From assembly GCA_001600415.1 (NCBI GenBank), contig BCJX01000007.1, forward strand, positions 838,032 through 902,031: a DNA stretch of 64,000 nt, in the 5' to 3' direction. Below are positions 11,972 through 23,060 of this stretch, piece after piece. The position numbers and the translations under genes were made by a program. Numbering within the stretch: position 1 is the first letter of the stretch; each line of letters begins with the position of its first letter. The DNA is from Pascua guehoae (lineage: Eukaryota; Basidiomycota; Tremellomycetes; Trichosporonales; Trichosporonaceae). The notes under the pieces were generated by a model. That model saw nothing but the letters and a program-made list of their open reading frames with translations, was not told the origin of the DNA and searched no databases.

Positions 11972-12062
11972 GCCCGTTTATATCAGTCGGTAGATAGTTT
12001 GACTCTTACTACCACGCGTGTAAGCAATCAAAATGTCATGGGTTCGAGCCCCATAATGGGCT
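11972..12062 (+). tRNA. tRNA-Lys(CUU) with an 18-nt intron
   Basis: A full cloverleaf can be drawn. The acceptor is GCCCGTT (11972-11978) paired with AATGGGC (12055-12061) with one G-U. The D stem is TATC/GATA with loop AGTCGGTA. The anticodon stem is TTTGA (11998-12002) with TCAAA (12028-12032), anticodon CTT at 12005-12007. The T stem is ATGGG/CCCAT with loop TTCGAGC. An 18-nt intron (12009-12026) sits after position 37, the canonical eukaryotic site. The B box is GGTTCGAGCC. A short T-rich run (TTCTCTTTT, ending 12070) follows and may be the Pol III terminator. Confidence 0.94.
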
Positions 12063-12586
12063 TCTCTTTTGGCCCTTCGGGGCCGTGGCATGTTCTTTAC
12101 TCCTGCTTGTCTACAGCCGCCGAGGAGGGCCTTATCAGATAGTCAAGAGGCAGCACCGCGTCAGGCCTAACCACATATGCACGAGGCATGGTGAGGGATA
12201 CAGTACAACCCACACGAGTGTGCCACACGTGCTCTTCAGTGTTTAACCTCTCCAAACGTTTTGTCTCGACTGCTCCACGTTATCGCTATGTCACAAACAC
12301 AACACCAACGAAACTACTGGATGTCACAAAAACTACACCAGCTAAACTACTGTATGTCACAAAAGAATAAACTGCTATACCCTGCAAGTATAGGCAACAT
12401 CCTATTCTACCACTCCCCTGTGTTACTCCCATGGTATCTCGCCGCGTTCCACTGTCACTGCGTACTGTTGCTTACGTCTCATTGGATGAGAGTGTGCCCT
12501 TGTCCAATGGCCTTCTCCTCGCCCAACTTACTGAGAAGAGGCATGACCCACACCATTCTTCTCCGGTGGGGTGCCCCGTCTTCGCA
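12063..12586. other. Intergenic region after tRNA-Lys
   Basis: AT-richer sequence between the tRNA and the 3' end of the BRCT gene. It contains the 33-bp tandem repeat at 12288-12365. No gene seen. Confidence 0.5.
12288..12365. repeat. 33-bp tandem repeat, about 2.3 copies
   Basis: ATGTCACAAA recurs at exact 33-bp spacing at 12288, 12321 and 12354, and the intervening sequence also aligns (YAACKAAACTACTG). A period of 33 keeps an open frame with an 11-residue repeat (MSQ...NYW/C), but there is no other sign of coding. Confidence 0.85.
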
Positions 12587-14277
12587 TCAGCGGGGACTGC
12601 CCATGCCGTCGAGGCGCCGACGCTTATTGCAGTGTGCCTTCGAGCTTTGGCCTTGATAGACCGGCGTTTGGTCGTTGCTGTCTTCGTTGAGCTCGTGCCG
12701 GGTGTGTGTGCTGGCCGCAGGCAACGGGGTAGGGCCTCGAGAAAATTCGGCCGGGGTGAGGAGGCCCAGTGCGCCAGCTTGACCACGAGGGCTTGGCGCG
12801 ATGACAAACGGTGTCGGATCCAGAAGTGTTCCCTCCTGCACACATCGCCAGATCCACTCTTCTGATACGACCCTGGTGAGGGCGTGCAGGCCTTGGCGCG
12901 ATGACGGCGACGGTGATGATTTGCGCAGAACGATGAACTGCGCCCTTTCCTGGGAGGATAATACGCCCCCAAACATCTGAGCGATTAGAAGGCGTGCAGT
13001 GAAGAGTAGAATTCAACCAACCTTGATGGTGGTGGGGAGGGTAGACGGCCCACCTTCGACATGGAAAGTGAGAGAGATCCCCACCGCATCCACAAAGATT
13101 TTGCCTTCTTGCGGGATCGACATTGCCGTGTCGACAGAGAGGTCGCAAGAGAGTGTACGGGTACGCGCAGCTGTGTTGACAAAGGCGGCACGACTGATGG
13201 TACGGGGGATCGGGGACCCAGAACTGATGCTACGCGCTGTATAGGTCGCAGACGAGTTTAATGAGATAGCATACGGCGTTTCCTCGAGTGGCGGCTCGCC
13301 CAAGGGTTCGCGGCTGCTGCCATGCATGTTGGTAATGAGGGGAGGCGTCAGGGGCCTCGGAGTGGCGTTGCGGCTGCTCCATGAACGCTGGGACGCACTC
13401 CAGTCGCGCTCATGTACCTTGGCCTCGAGGGAAGGCGTTAACGACCTGGGGTGCCCGTCGCCGCGTGAACGTTCCTTCGAGGGGCGGTGGCAAGTTGACG
13501 AAGGAGTGGTGCAGGTGCCGACAGACGGGCGAGTTGCGTGCTTCGAGTGCTGCGCTGTGTGTTGGGTACCTGGCTTGAGCGCGTCTTTATGCTCCCTGTC
13601 ACCGGGGTTGTGGTACCTGCTCGTCAGGTTTGAAGAGTATATCGGCAGGGAGAGACAACACACACCTGACGCGCCATCCCCCATAATCGTCGCGGTGGTC
13701 AAGCACCCTCCTCGCCTGAATGCACACAGCGAGGAACTCCCGTTGGACAATGATCGGGTCGCCAGGACGACGGTCGCACTCGTACTTGTCCACGAGGTCG
13801 TCGACGGTCCACAAGGTGCCGTCACGGTAGTCGAACTTGGGGTGAAGGGGGTGGTGGTAGTTCTTGCCCTTCTTCGGAGCCTCTACGACAATGAAATCGA
13901 GACGTCTGGGTGTGTCCAAGGTCCTTTCGTACCAACCCCCGTGTGCCTGTTGTTAGGACAGATAACGAGGAAGGGAGCAGGAAGGAGGACAGTCGGGTGG
14001 ATCTGATGAGTTACCCAGTGATATCAAAGCTGCTCACACCACGCGAGAAGCAGAGGTTGGGGCGGTGAGGGCAAATGATGTGGTGGTGGCGTGAAAGCGG
14101 GCCGCGGGGGTTTCGGGGCGGGGTCGCGGGTTGTTAAGGCAGCCTGCTGTACTCGTCCATGGTACCCACTCTGATGTCCTGTTGGTCCAACCAGGCCTTC
14201 CTCAAGGGTCGCCCGTCCCGCTGGACGTAGAACGAATAGCCTTCGAAGGTAAGGCTCACGAGCTGAACTGGCGGCAT
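12587..14277 (-). CDS. BRCT-domain-like nuclear protein
   Basis: Four exons in frame. The first starts at ATG 14277 (MPPVQLVSLTFEGYSFYVQ) and ends at a GTGGGT donor after DQQDIR. The second continues AHGGWYERTLDTPRRLDFIVV; LTFEGYSFYV...IRAHGG has the shape of a BRCT strand-helix-strand start with its Gly-Gly turn. A long Ser/Thr/Arg-rich linker follows. The last exons read GGPSTLPTTIK, MFGGVLSSQERAQFIVL, VVSEEWIWRCVQEGTLLD, a convincing BRCT (Gly-Gly turn and the W..C helix), and the protein ends RRRLDGMGS. BRCT domains bind phosphopeptides or DNA in repair and telomere proteins. BRCT at the N-terminus recalls Rap1-type proteins, but I see no Myb repeat. Function unassigned; the C-terminal BRCT is firmer than the N-terminal one. 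Confidence 0.65.
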
Positions 14278-14880
14278 GGCGAAGTGGGGTAGAAGCGGAG
14301 AAGAGTGGAAGAAGAAGTGAGTTGAAGAGTGAATGTGAGAGAGAAGAGAGAGAAGAGGAAAGGATGTGCAAAGGAGGGTGAAGGAAAGGACAGGAAGCGG
14401 GCAAGGAAGGAAGGAAGGAAGGAAGAAAGGAAGGAAAAGAGGACGAAGCAAAGGCCTCCACAGCCTGCCAGGCATGCCAGGCAATTGCCGCCCGGTTGAC
14501 TGTGTTCTGGGCGCACAGACGCACAGACGCGGGGGCCACCTGGGGTCCCACACCCAACAAAGCGAAACATGCGTTGATCCACCCTTGTGGCGTGTGTGGC
14601 CGTGCTCACTGCCCCATGTTTTGCAACATCCGTGCCCCACCGGTCTTGTTGCGTCCCCCGATGAATGTGGTAGTCGCAAAATCAGTCTCAAGGCTTTGCG
14701 GCTACAAACCTACAGTGCGTGTTGTCCGGCAGTGCGAGCTTGAACAAGAATCCACATTGTAACTCCAGCCAATTACATCTTCAGTAAATCAACAATGACT
14801 ACAACCCAAACTTGCTCAGTTGTTTCGTCTCTTCTTCTTTCTTCTTTCTCAAACTCCACCCCAGGTGTAGGTTAACTTAG
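14278..14880. other. Intergenic region with GGAA repeat
   Basis: Between the start of the BRCT gene and the stop of the sugar transporter, both minus. It contains a purine-rich tract (14280-14460) with a run of GGAA units at about 14404-14433, probably in the 5' leader or promoter of the BRCT gene. A T/C-rich stretch (14820-14860) flanks the transporter stop. Confidence 0.5.
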
Positions 14881-17046
14881 TTAAACCGTGTTCTCCACGT
14901 GCTGCCCACCGCCAACCTTCATGAAAGACTCGCGGCGAGCGCGGCTGATTGATTCGTTGCGGTTGCGGCTGATGGTGCGGCTGAGGATGCGCTCGGCCTC
15001 GACGGAACCGGCCTGCGGAATGTCGCCACGCAGGGACACCTTGACGGGGGATTCGCCGCGGTCGTGCGCAACGGCAAAGATGACGTCGAGCTCCTCCAGG
15101 CTGTACTTCTTGGTCTCGGGGAAGAAGAAGTAGACGACGGGGAAGATGATAAGCCCGTTGGTGCACGCAAAGAGCGCGTACGTGCCCCATTTGATGTCGT
15201 GGAACATGGGCCCAGTTGCCATGACTACCATGAAATTGAATAGCCAGTTCTACTCCCGTAAGTGCGTGCTGTTCAACTCCATGGTTGCGACCACTGTTTT
15301 CTAAGAGAAACAGGATCACAAGGCGACTCACCGAGGCGGTGGAGAGAGCGTTTGCAGGGGCACGAATGCGAAGAGGTGTAACCTGACGAGTTAGCAATTG
15401 TGCCTCGATTGCCGCTTCCAAAGCTCACCTCTGCCGGGTAGAGCCAAGTCATGCCCAGCCAACCGACGGAGAACCAGGTGTTGAAGAGGAACAGCATGAG
15501 TACAGAGACGCCCTGGGCTGCCTTGTTTCCCGCCTGGTTGGTGTTGTATAGGCCGGCAAGAATAGCCATGGTACCTGCCTGGAGGATGGCAGTCCACAAC
15601 ATGAGGGGGCGGCGACCCAGAGTCTCGATGATGAGAATGGCAACGAGAGAGGTCAGGAAGTAGCATGTGCCGTTGACGCCAGCGATGACGCGGGACAAGA
15701 CGGGGCCGATACCCATCTGCTGGAGCACGGACGTGAGGCTGGCGGTGTTAATGGGGGGCCCATAGGTGTTTCAGAGACAAGCACTCACTAGTATGTGATG
15801 AGGTTGATACCCGTAATCTGCTGGAACATTTGTGCAAGAATACCAAGCATGGTGCGGCGGAAGTTCTGTGTCTGGCCACCGGTGAAGATTTGCGAGATTT
15901 TGAAGTCAGAGCCCTCTTCGGCAGCCACGGCGTCCAAAATACCGCGATACGTTTGCTGGACGTGCGGGTCGTCGACCGCTACACCCTCGAGGGCAGCAAG
16001 GACGGCAATGGCTTCGGCGTGGCGGTCCTTGGCCACTAACCAACGTGGAGACTCGGGGAGTTTGCACGCGTACATGCAAACAATCATGACGACGGCAAAG
16101 ACAATCTGCAGGGCGAGCGGGAGGCGCCACGAAGCCGAGTTGTCGATAAAGTAGCAGCCGACATTGACCCAGTAGGCAATCATGATGCCAAAGGTGATGA
16201 GCGAGCCCTCAAAGAGGACGAGTTGTCCACGTCGGTGGGGCTTGGCACACTCGGATTGATACGCAGGGACAGTTGAGGTCAGGAGACCGTTACCGACGCC
16301 TGTAACAACGCGCGCGACCAGCATCATGGGGTAGTTGACTGCTGCTGTCTGGAGAATGGCACCAATCGTCATGATCAAGCCGCCGAGAGAGATAGTGTGC
16401 CTACGACCAAGCTTGTCGCCGACCCACATGTTCGAGAGGGCACCAGCCATGCACCCAAGCTCGTCTGCACGTTAGCGAGGAATACGACACGAGAGACGTG
16501 CTTGGAGAGAGTTTGACAATGTCCCCCAATCCAGATGCTGCCACAACCCAAAAGTCCCTCTCTGGATAGATCGACGTCAATGCCCGCAAGACTTACAAAT
16601 GGCAACGAGGAAGGACTGAAGAGTCGCATAGTTGTTCTCGCCTCCGGCGAACCCCTTGCCGGTGTCTGTCTGCGGGAACTGCGCAACAAATGAAGGGAGT
16701 GTGAGAGCACCACTCAGCACACCCTGGTCGTAGCCAAAGAGTGTAAACTAATGTTAGCATGGGTAGAACATGGCATGGAGGTGGCGGAATGGAAGGAACG
16801 GAAAGGTAGTGTGGGAATGCTATGGGAGCGTCCTATGAGTGGCACTGCCTCGCGGCCAGCCCCGTGGGTGACAATACTCACTCCAGTACCAGCAACAAAC
16901 GTAACCATGAACCCCAGCGCCTTGCCGTGCAGGCGCGTGGGCTGGGCTTGCGCCGCCTCGTCAAAGAGCGTCTTCTCGCCGTGCTCGACCGAGTTGTTGC
17001 TCGCCGCCTTGCCTTCCGTCTCCGGAACATGGGCTGGAGTGGTCAT
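14881..17046 (-). CDS. STL1: STL1-like sugar/glycerol:H+ symporter (MFS)
   Basis: Twelve-helix major facilitator permease of the sugar porter family at the plasma membrane. The start at ATG 17046 (MTTPAHVPETEGK) gives a cytosolic tail and then the first helix. Signature motifs are GYDQGVLSG in TM1, GDKLGRRHTISLGG (loop 2-3), PESPRWLVAKDR after TM6, QMFQQITGINLITYY in TM7, ETLGRRPL (loop 8-9), WLYPAEVTPLRIRA and FFFPETKKYSLEELD after TM12. The pairing of WLYPAE.TPLRIRAPANAL with a following NW.FNFMVVMA-type helix is typical of Stl1, the fungal glycerol/H+ symporter, but hexose specificity cannot be excluded. About six exons; stop TAA at 14881-14883. It stands alone, with a long gene-free region upstream. 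Confidence 0.87.
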
Positions 17047-19633
17047 GATGGCTCGAGGGCGTCTCGATTTCGACTATTCTCTCGACAATGGTGTTAAGGG
17101 TGCCAGAGGCTGTATTGGTCTTTGCGGGGTGGGTGTGTTCGTCGTGTGACCCTGTGAGTTGCTCACAAGTCCGTCAGCTGCTTTAAGTATCTCGTCGTTG
17201 ATCAGCAGTTGCGGAGGAACGGCGACCTTTCTACCGGCGACTAAGGGCTTGGACGCCGTTGTCTTGTTGGTGCTTCTGCTGTCAGGCTCCCCGAGACACC
17301 AGTGTAGGGACCTGTGGAGCTAATGCCAAGGTCGCGTGAAAGAAACGGACAACAAAGGGTCCGAAACGAGGCTAGGGGCCAAACCAAGACAGGCACTATG
17401 GAGAGAGCCACTAACCCTTAATCGGGTGTGTTTCCAGTACGACCATGTCGGGGCAACACTCGAACTGGGCATCTCCCCAGAGCGGGGCAACACTAACTGC
17501 TGTGCGGTATTGTTACCGTAATGGGATGTTCTCGGCGGACTCCGGGCTCCGCTTCAAAGATGTCGGCGTCTGTAGCCTTGGTACACTTGCATAGGACTGG
17601 AACTCTGTTGACAGAGGCACGGGGATACATATGTCACATGGAGGTGGAGGTCAGCGAGACTAGCGAGAGGGCAGGGATTAGTGTGAGGTGGACTGTGAGA
17701 CAAAACTCACGACAAGAGAGGTTACCTTCGCCACTCCTCACTTTCAGTTGCTCCGCAGATGCGCTTGTTCTTCACCAACCCGGCTGGCCGCCGGCAAGTT
17801 GACGTAAAGGCATCAGCTGCTCCACAGCGTCGTGGCGCTCTGGTTGCCCCCGCCAATATCTTTCGGCACTTGCCAGATCACATGTTTCAGGGCAGATTAG
17901 GTTGTGGCAAGGGCGCCGGCGGCCCGGGTCGTCATACATGACTTGGACTGGGCGTCTGGACATTTATGTATTAACCTTGCTGTCTCTCCTCTCGTGCATA
18001 CTGTATGTCCACCACAACCTCCGGCTGCGGAAAGACACGCCACTGGGTGTCCCCCAACCCCTAAAATGACGTCAAAGGCCTGTTTGCATACCCTTACCTC
18101 ACCTGCGACTTTCCATCTGTTGTTCCTTGTTCCTCTGCAGCCTTGGAAATCATCCAACACTCGGCCGCGGCTCTCAACCACGTCAAGGTCCGCCGGAGCC
18201 AAGCCCACCTCGGCGTCGTCCACCCTTACTGTCGCCAAGCCCGCCACCGCCATCTTTCAGCCGCTGTCGACCCCAACACATACCCTTTGACCCCAACGCA
18301 CGGATGTTCCGACATTTGGGCCCCAGAGATACCCCTCGTTGGGCCCCAACAGATCAACAGATATGTACCAGTTTGAGGTATGCGATCCAAGTCTTGACGA
18401 TCTTTGACGATCTTGACCCAACTTTTTTTGAGGACCTCACCATAGCAAGATAGCGCCTACCGCAGAGTCCTTGCCTCTTGGTCCAATCAGCTCACGGCCA
18501 ACTAACCGCCTGGGCCCCATGGGCGGACCGTACATACCGCTTTTATCACCTCGCCTTGTTTCCAAGTGATGTACGGTGTGCAGGCCTGCGCTCTACCGAG
18601 ACGGTATTCGGGGACTTACTCCGCCACATTTCTCGATTGACCCCGCCGTCTGTCAGTCAGCGTTGGGGATGTCAACATGGCCATGCCTGCGTGTCCCCCA
18701 GGCCTCCGCAGAATAACGCGCAACTGAGCAAGCGGCTGCGAGTCATGCTACTTTCGCCACTTTACATTCGAACTCCGTCTGCGACGTTCGGGCTGCCAGG
18801 GTGCCTTCCTTGAACCATAATCGGGCCGACACCGAGTGTTAGGCTCCCGAGATTTCGGCATCTTCCGAGTTGTCGTGCCTCCACAGCGACGTGAGAAATC
18901 TACCACGTGCAGTTTTTATGGTTGAGCGTGAGTGGCCATTAAAAGCCTTGTACCGTACTGTGAATGAAGTTCTCAAAATTGATGTCAACAGGGCATGTTA
19001 CTTGGAGCTGATAGCCTCTGCCGACTCCTATAAGAGTTCCTTAAACGCCCAGAGGTGTCCAGAGCTTGGAATATGCTAAGACATCCAGAGATTCTACAGG
19101 TGCGACCGGAAAGTATTGGTCTGCCACATTGTGCTCGGTCGCATGCGATGTCGAGCATGGACACTATGTTATCAATCTGAGGGCAAGAGTAGAAGCCGTG
19201 CATCAGGGTAACTTCTACCATATCGCGCTCAATGCAGCTTTGCAATTGTACTACAGTATCCACCATGCACGACAATCTCACGGCGGCCCCTACATTTTCC
19301 TACATTTCCTGTACGATACCCTGCTTGCATGGAACCATGCTCAAACGTGGCAGTCTCAATACTTTCCGGTCACACCTGTACATCACGTCCTCAAATAAGC
19401 GGGACGAATACACCTGCTGTCCTCCTTTGGACACTCGCTAACCTACGCGTGGTATCTGGGGACTTATCTACAGCAAAACACCCCTATGTTTCCTCACCTG
19501 GGCAAAGTCAACACACTGAGCGGTATCAGAACATGTCGGGGGTACCAATCTTCCAGCACCAGGTTTCGTCGCCGCCTTGACCGGGCTCTGTGCCAATACC
19601 CATGTCCTCATGCCTCTGTTCATGTTAGCAAAA
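17047..19633. other. Long gene-free region upstream of the STL1-like permease
   Basis: About 2.6 kb without a convincing coding exon. The first few hundred bases are presumably the permease promoter. It includes two exact copies of the 12-mer CGGGGCAACACT (17449-17460 and 17483-17494). Base composition becomes less GC-rich towards 19 kb. Short frames in 17.9-19.6 kb have no domain, no codon bias and no splice-compatible neighbours. It could hold a decayed element or a non-coding RNA, but nothing identifies one. Confidence 0.45.
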
Positions 19634-21202
19634 TCAGTTGGAGTCACGTACGCCAATGACACCCCTCCGGGAGCCGCAAACACCAAGTTGGAATCCAATG
19701 ATGACGTTTCTTTTCGTTGGCTGGTCGTGCTCTATTGTGCCGATGGTCCACTTGAGCTCGGGTGGGTCATCGTTCGTGAGGTGGACGACACCGTAAATGA
19801 CGGCTGACGCGTCTCCAAACGTGCCCGTGCCGTGAAAATGCAATGGTGGTAGAGGGTGGGTATACTTGTCGAGGCCGAGTTCGAGGCGGCAGTGGGGTCC
19901 GCTGGTCCACAGTTCATCACTGCCGATACCGATGCCACTGTCTATGACGAACCTGGTCACTTCGGAGGCGTCATGAGCAGCTGTGAGATGGAACTGGCCT
20001 AACGGATAGTAGCTGACATCACGACCCCGTCGGGTATAATAAGATCGGCCCCTGACACCAAACCACCGGCCGCTGGCGCTAGCCCAGTCCCACATATCGT
20101 TCGAAGAAGTGGGGCGATGGAGGCCGAGTAGGCTATGTCCGCGCACAGCATCGATGCCTCCCGCAAGGGCATACTGGGCAAGGCACACTCCTTTGGAGTC
20201 GAGGTGGTGATCATTGGGGACGTCCCTCGAAAACCAATAAATGACAGCGGTCCTTGAGCTGGGGACGAGGTCAGGGTCGTACTCGCCCTCCGCGCAGCAG
20301 GCTAGAGAGTTAGGACTGGTGTGCCGACTGGAGATACATACTTGAGTCGACACCAATGATGGCCATATCAAACCACGGCACTGTATCAGACCCCATCGGG
20401 TCAGCCCATCTTGAAACGTCGGATGAATTGCGGTCGCCCTTGTCGCCGTGAGGTTTCCCATCGTCAGGTTGCTCATCATCGCTAAAATACTCGTAAACGC
20501 TTGGGTCGTGCGGGTGGACCAGGCTGTAGTGGCTGCTGTCGTAGTCGAATACATCCAAATGGCCTAGCACGGCTTCGAGATGTTTGCAGTCGTTGTTGTG
20601 ATACCCGGTTGTAATGCAAAGGTAATAAAAGAGCCTCGACGCCATCACGTCTTCCAGAATGGGCACATTGGCAGATTCTGCCCCCTGGGCCGGAAGATCG
20701 AGGTAGAGGCCGAGGATGGCTTGGAATACCCGTGGCACCTGGGCTTTCTAGGACCAATTAGCGAGATATAATGGTTGGCTGTACTCACCACTTTGGATGA
20801 TAAGCGATACTGTGGGGATGGATCTGCATTCTCGACAACCTTGTCGGCATGAAGGGCGAGGAATCTGGCCGCAAAGGCGCGGTCGACAACCCGTTTCCGC
20901 CAGTCGAACCCAGTGCGAGATGTGAGAAATGCGCATGCCCGAGTTGGGTCGTCATACTTAAAGGAATGGATGGTTCGCCAAACGGCTTGATCCTCCTCCT
21001 GACTCAGGTCAGCAGTTTGCATGGGCACGCTGACGCACATGAACTAGCGAGTACAGGAGCTGGCATGCGAGGCTTGCGTTGAAGAGTGACCCCAAGTCGT
21101 CCGAACCGACCTGAGCAAGAATCTCTACGATGACCTGAAAGTTAACACAGGCTCATGTTTGATTCCTACCGTCTGTGGGAGGTCCACGAATACCGTCGGC
21201 AT
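19634..21202 (-). CDS. F-box protein of unknown target
   Basis: Exon 1 begins at ATG 21202 (MPTVFVDLPQT) and exon 2 continues VIVEILAQVGSDDLGSLF then NASLACQLLYSLV. Together they form a typical F-box (LP..V...I......DL..L...S..C..L). F-boxes bind Skp1 in SCF ubiquitin ligases. Later exons encode SQEEDQAVWRTIHSF, a central region with FDYDSSHYSLVHPHD and an acidic patch (YFSDDEQPDDG), then a C-terminal region (PSSRTAVIYWFSRDVPN, GIGIGSDELWTSG, HLTNDDPPELKW) that I do not recognise, ending at TAG/TAA near 19634. Five or so exons with short introns. It resembles the many lineage-specific F-box-like proteins of Trichosporonales. No partner is suggested by neighbours. Confidence 0.7.
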
Positions 21203-22185
21203 GGTGAGGAGTTAGGATGCAATGGTTAGAAAACAACGCTCAAAGAGTGTGGCGAGTGGGAACAGACAGTGGCGGGGCAGTATCAAAACTGTCACGTGAT
21301 TTCAAGTTCCGGCGACTCTTGGTAGAGACAAGAACAAATTCCATCAATCAGAGGAATGGATAATATAAAACCCTCGTGGGCTTGACGCGTCGGATGTGTC
21401 AAAGCGGCGCGGGTGCCGGGGTCTGGCGGTTGATCTGGCGTTCTGCGAGCTTCCTTTGAACCTGTGGCGTTCCCACCCATCCACTTCCATCCCCTGCAGG
21501 CAATCACCTACAACGTTCACATCTCTAACCCCCTCCCCTCTTGTCACACGTTTGGGGTGTTGCTTGCTTGCTGCTTCATCGCTCTCTGCCATGATCTGCT
21601 AGTGCATGCTAGCTGATCGCCGTGCGACCAGCGCAGATCTAGTCGGTTCCAAGACGAACTCAAAACCTTGCAACCAGCTTCCAAACGTCGCGACGAACAC
21701 TTGGGCCTCCTCGGCGTTCTTCCGACGTCTGCAAAGTCTGCGAACGTGTGCTAGCCCCTCGGCGGATCGCCGTCGTTATCGCACCTGTGACGCACGAAAG
21801 AAGTCGCGTCGCTTTCAACCCTGACACCCAGACGTTCCAAGGGAAGCCAGGCTTCTCCATGTGACCCCGATCGTCCATGGAGGTGGCATGGGGTCGAGGC
21901 TTCTTCCCCCAACTGATAGGCCGTGGTGCTCACGGTCTTCGTCGGCATTCCTGCCGCTCACAGTACCCACCACGAGGCGTCAGGCTCCTCTCAGTGGTAT
22001 ATGAGCACGCCGTGTCCATTCCCTTTGTGCTCATCCCCACACACTCACTCCAACCACACTCTTTCCAACCACACTCTCTCGAGGCCGGACCTCTTCAACT
22101 CCAGATCCCTAACATCCAGTAACACCAAGTGAGTGGGCACTACTGGTCGAATGGTCGGGTTGTGAGCACCAACTGACCAGTAGCC
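21203..22185. promoter_or_regulatory. Divergent region with lysozyme promoter
   Basis: About 1 kb between divergent starts. A TATA-like TATATGA lies at 21998-22004. A 15-bp unit (TCCAACCACACTCT plus one base) is duplicated at 22049-22078. A 5'-UTR intron with GTGAGT donor and CTGAC-CAG acceptor is visible at 22129-22180, just before the lysozyme ATG. The strong core-promoter layout suits a highly expressed secreted enzyme. Confidence 0.55.
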
Positions 22186-23060
22186 ATGTACACCTCCACC
22201 ATCGCCGCGCTCCTCGTCGCGCTTGCCGCGCCCGCCCTGGCGGCGGGCCCCTACCCCATCAAGGGGGACGGCGTCCGTTGCCGCTCGGGACCCGGCACCT
22301 CCTACACGACCGTTAAGACCTACTACACGACCGACTCCGTCACCCTTGACTGCCAGACCGAGGGCACCGCCGTCAACGGCCTCACTGCGTGGGACCACAC
22401 CACTGACGGTGAGTCCTCCTCTCTCTCTCCTACTGACGCCCAGGCTGCTACGTCTCCGACTACTACGTGAAGACTGGCACCGCGTCGTACGTCAGCCCCG
22501 TCTGCGGTAGCACCACGACCACGACCAAGTCGTCGACTACGACCGCCGTCTCGTCTTCGTCGCCCTGCACCAAGCTCAACGACGCCGGCATCGCGCTGAT
22601 CAAGTCGTTCGAGGGCTTCGTCGCCAGCGTTGCGCCCGACCCGATCGGTCTCCCCACCGTCGGTTACGGCCACCTCTGCCAGACCACCGGATGCGCCGAG
22701 GTCTCCTACTCGTTCCCCCTGACTGAGGCGACCGCGACCGCCCTCCTCAACGACGACCTGCCGACCTACTCCAAGTGCCTTTCCGCCGCGCTCACCTCGA
22801 GTGTCGTCACCCTCAACGACAACCAGTTCGCCGCTCTCACCAGCTGGGTCTTCAACGTCGGCTGCGGAAACATGCAGTCCTCGACCCTCGTCAAGCGCCT
22901 CAACGCCGGCGAGACCGCCAACACCGTCGCCGCCGAGGAGCTCCCCAAGTGGAACAAGGCTGGCGGCTCCGTCCTCGCCGGCCTCACTAGGCGCCGCGCC
23001 GCCGAGGTCGAGCTCTTCAAGACCGCCTCCTCGAAGCAGGCCTTCCCTAAGTGCACCTAA
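22186..23060 (+). CDS. Secreted GH24 (phage-type) lysozyme with N-terminal SH3-like domain
   Basis: Muramidase that cleaves the bacterial cell wall. Exons 22186-22408 and 22444-23060 give 279 residues. A signal peptide (MYTSTIAALLVALAAPALAA) is followed by an SH3b-like domain (about residues 21-100; GDGVRCRSGPGTSY) with paired cysteines and a Thr/Ser linker. The catalytic domain starts at CTKLNDAG. The GH24 triad is intact: Glu in KSFEGF, Asp eight residues later in APDPIG and Thr after five more in PTVGYGH. The helical core (NDNQFAALTSWVFNVGCG, RRRAAEVELF) follows. No GPI or membrane tail. Strong C-ending codon bias and a TATA-like box plus 5'-UTR intron suggest high expression. GH24 is mostly a bacterial and phage family, so an ancient bacterial origin is likely, though the intron shows it is domesticated. 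Confidence 0.92.
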
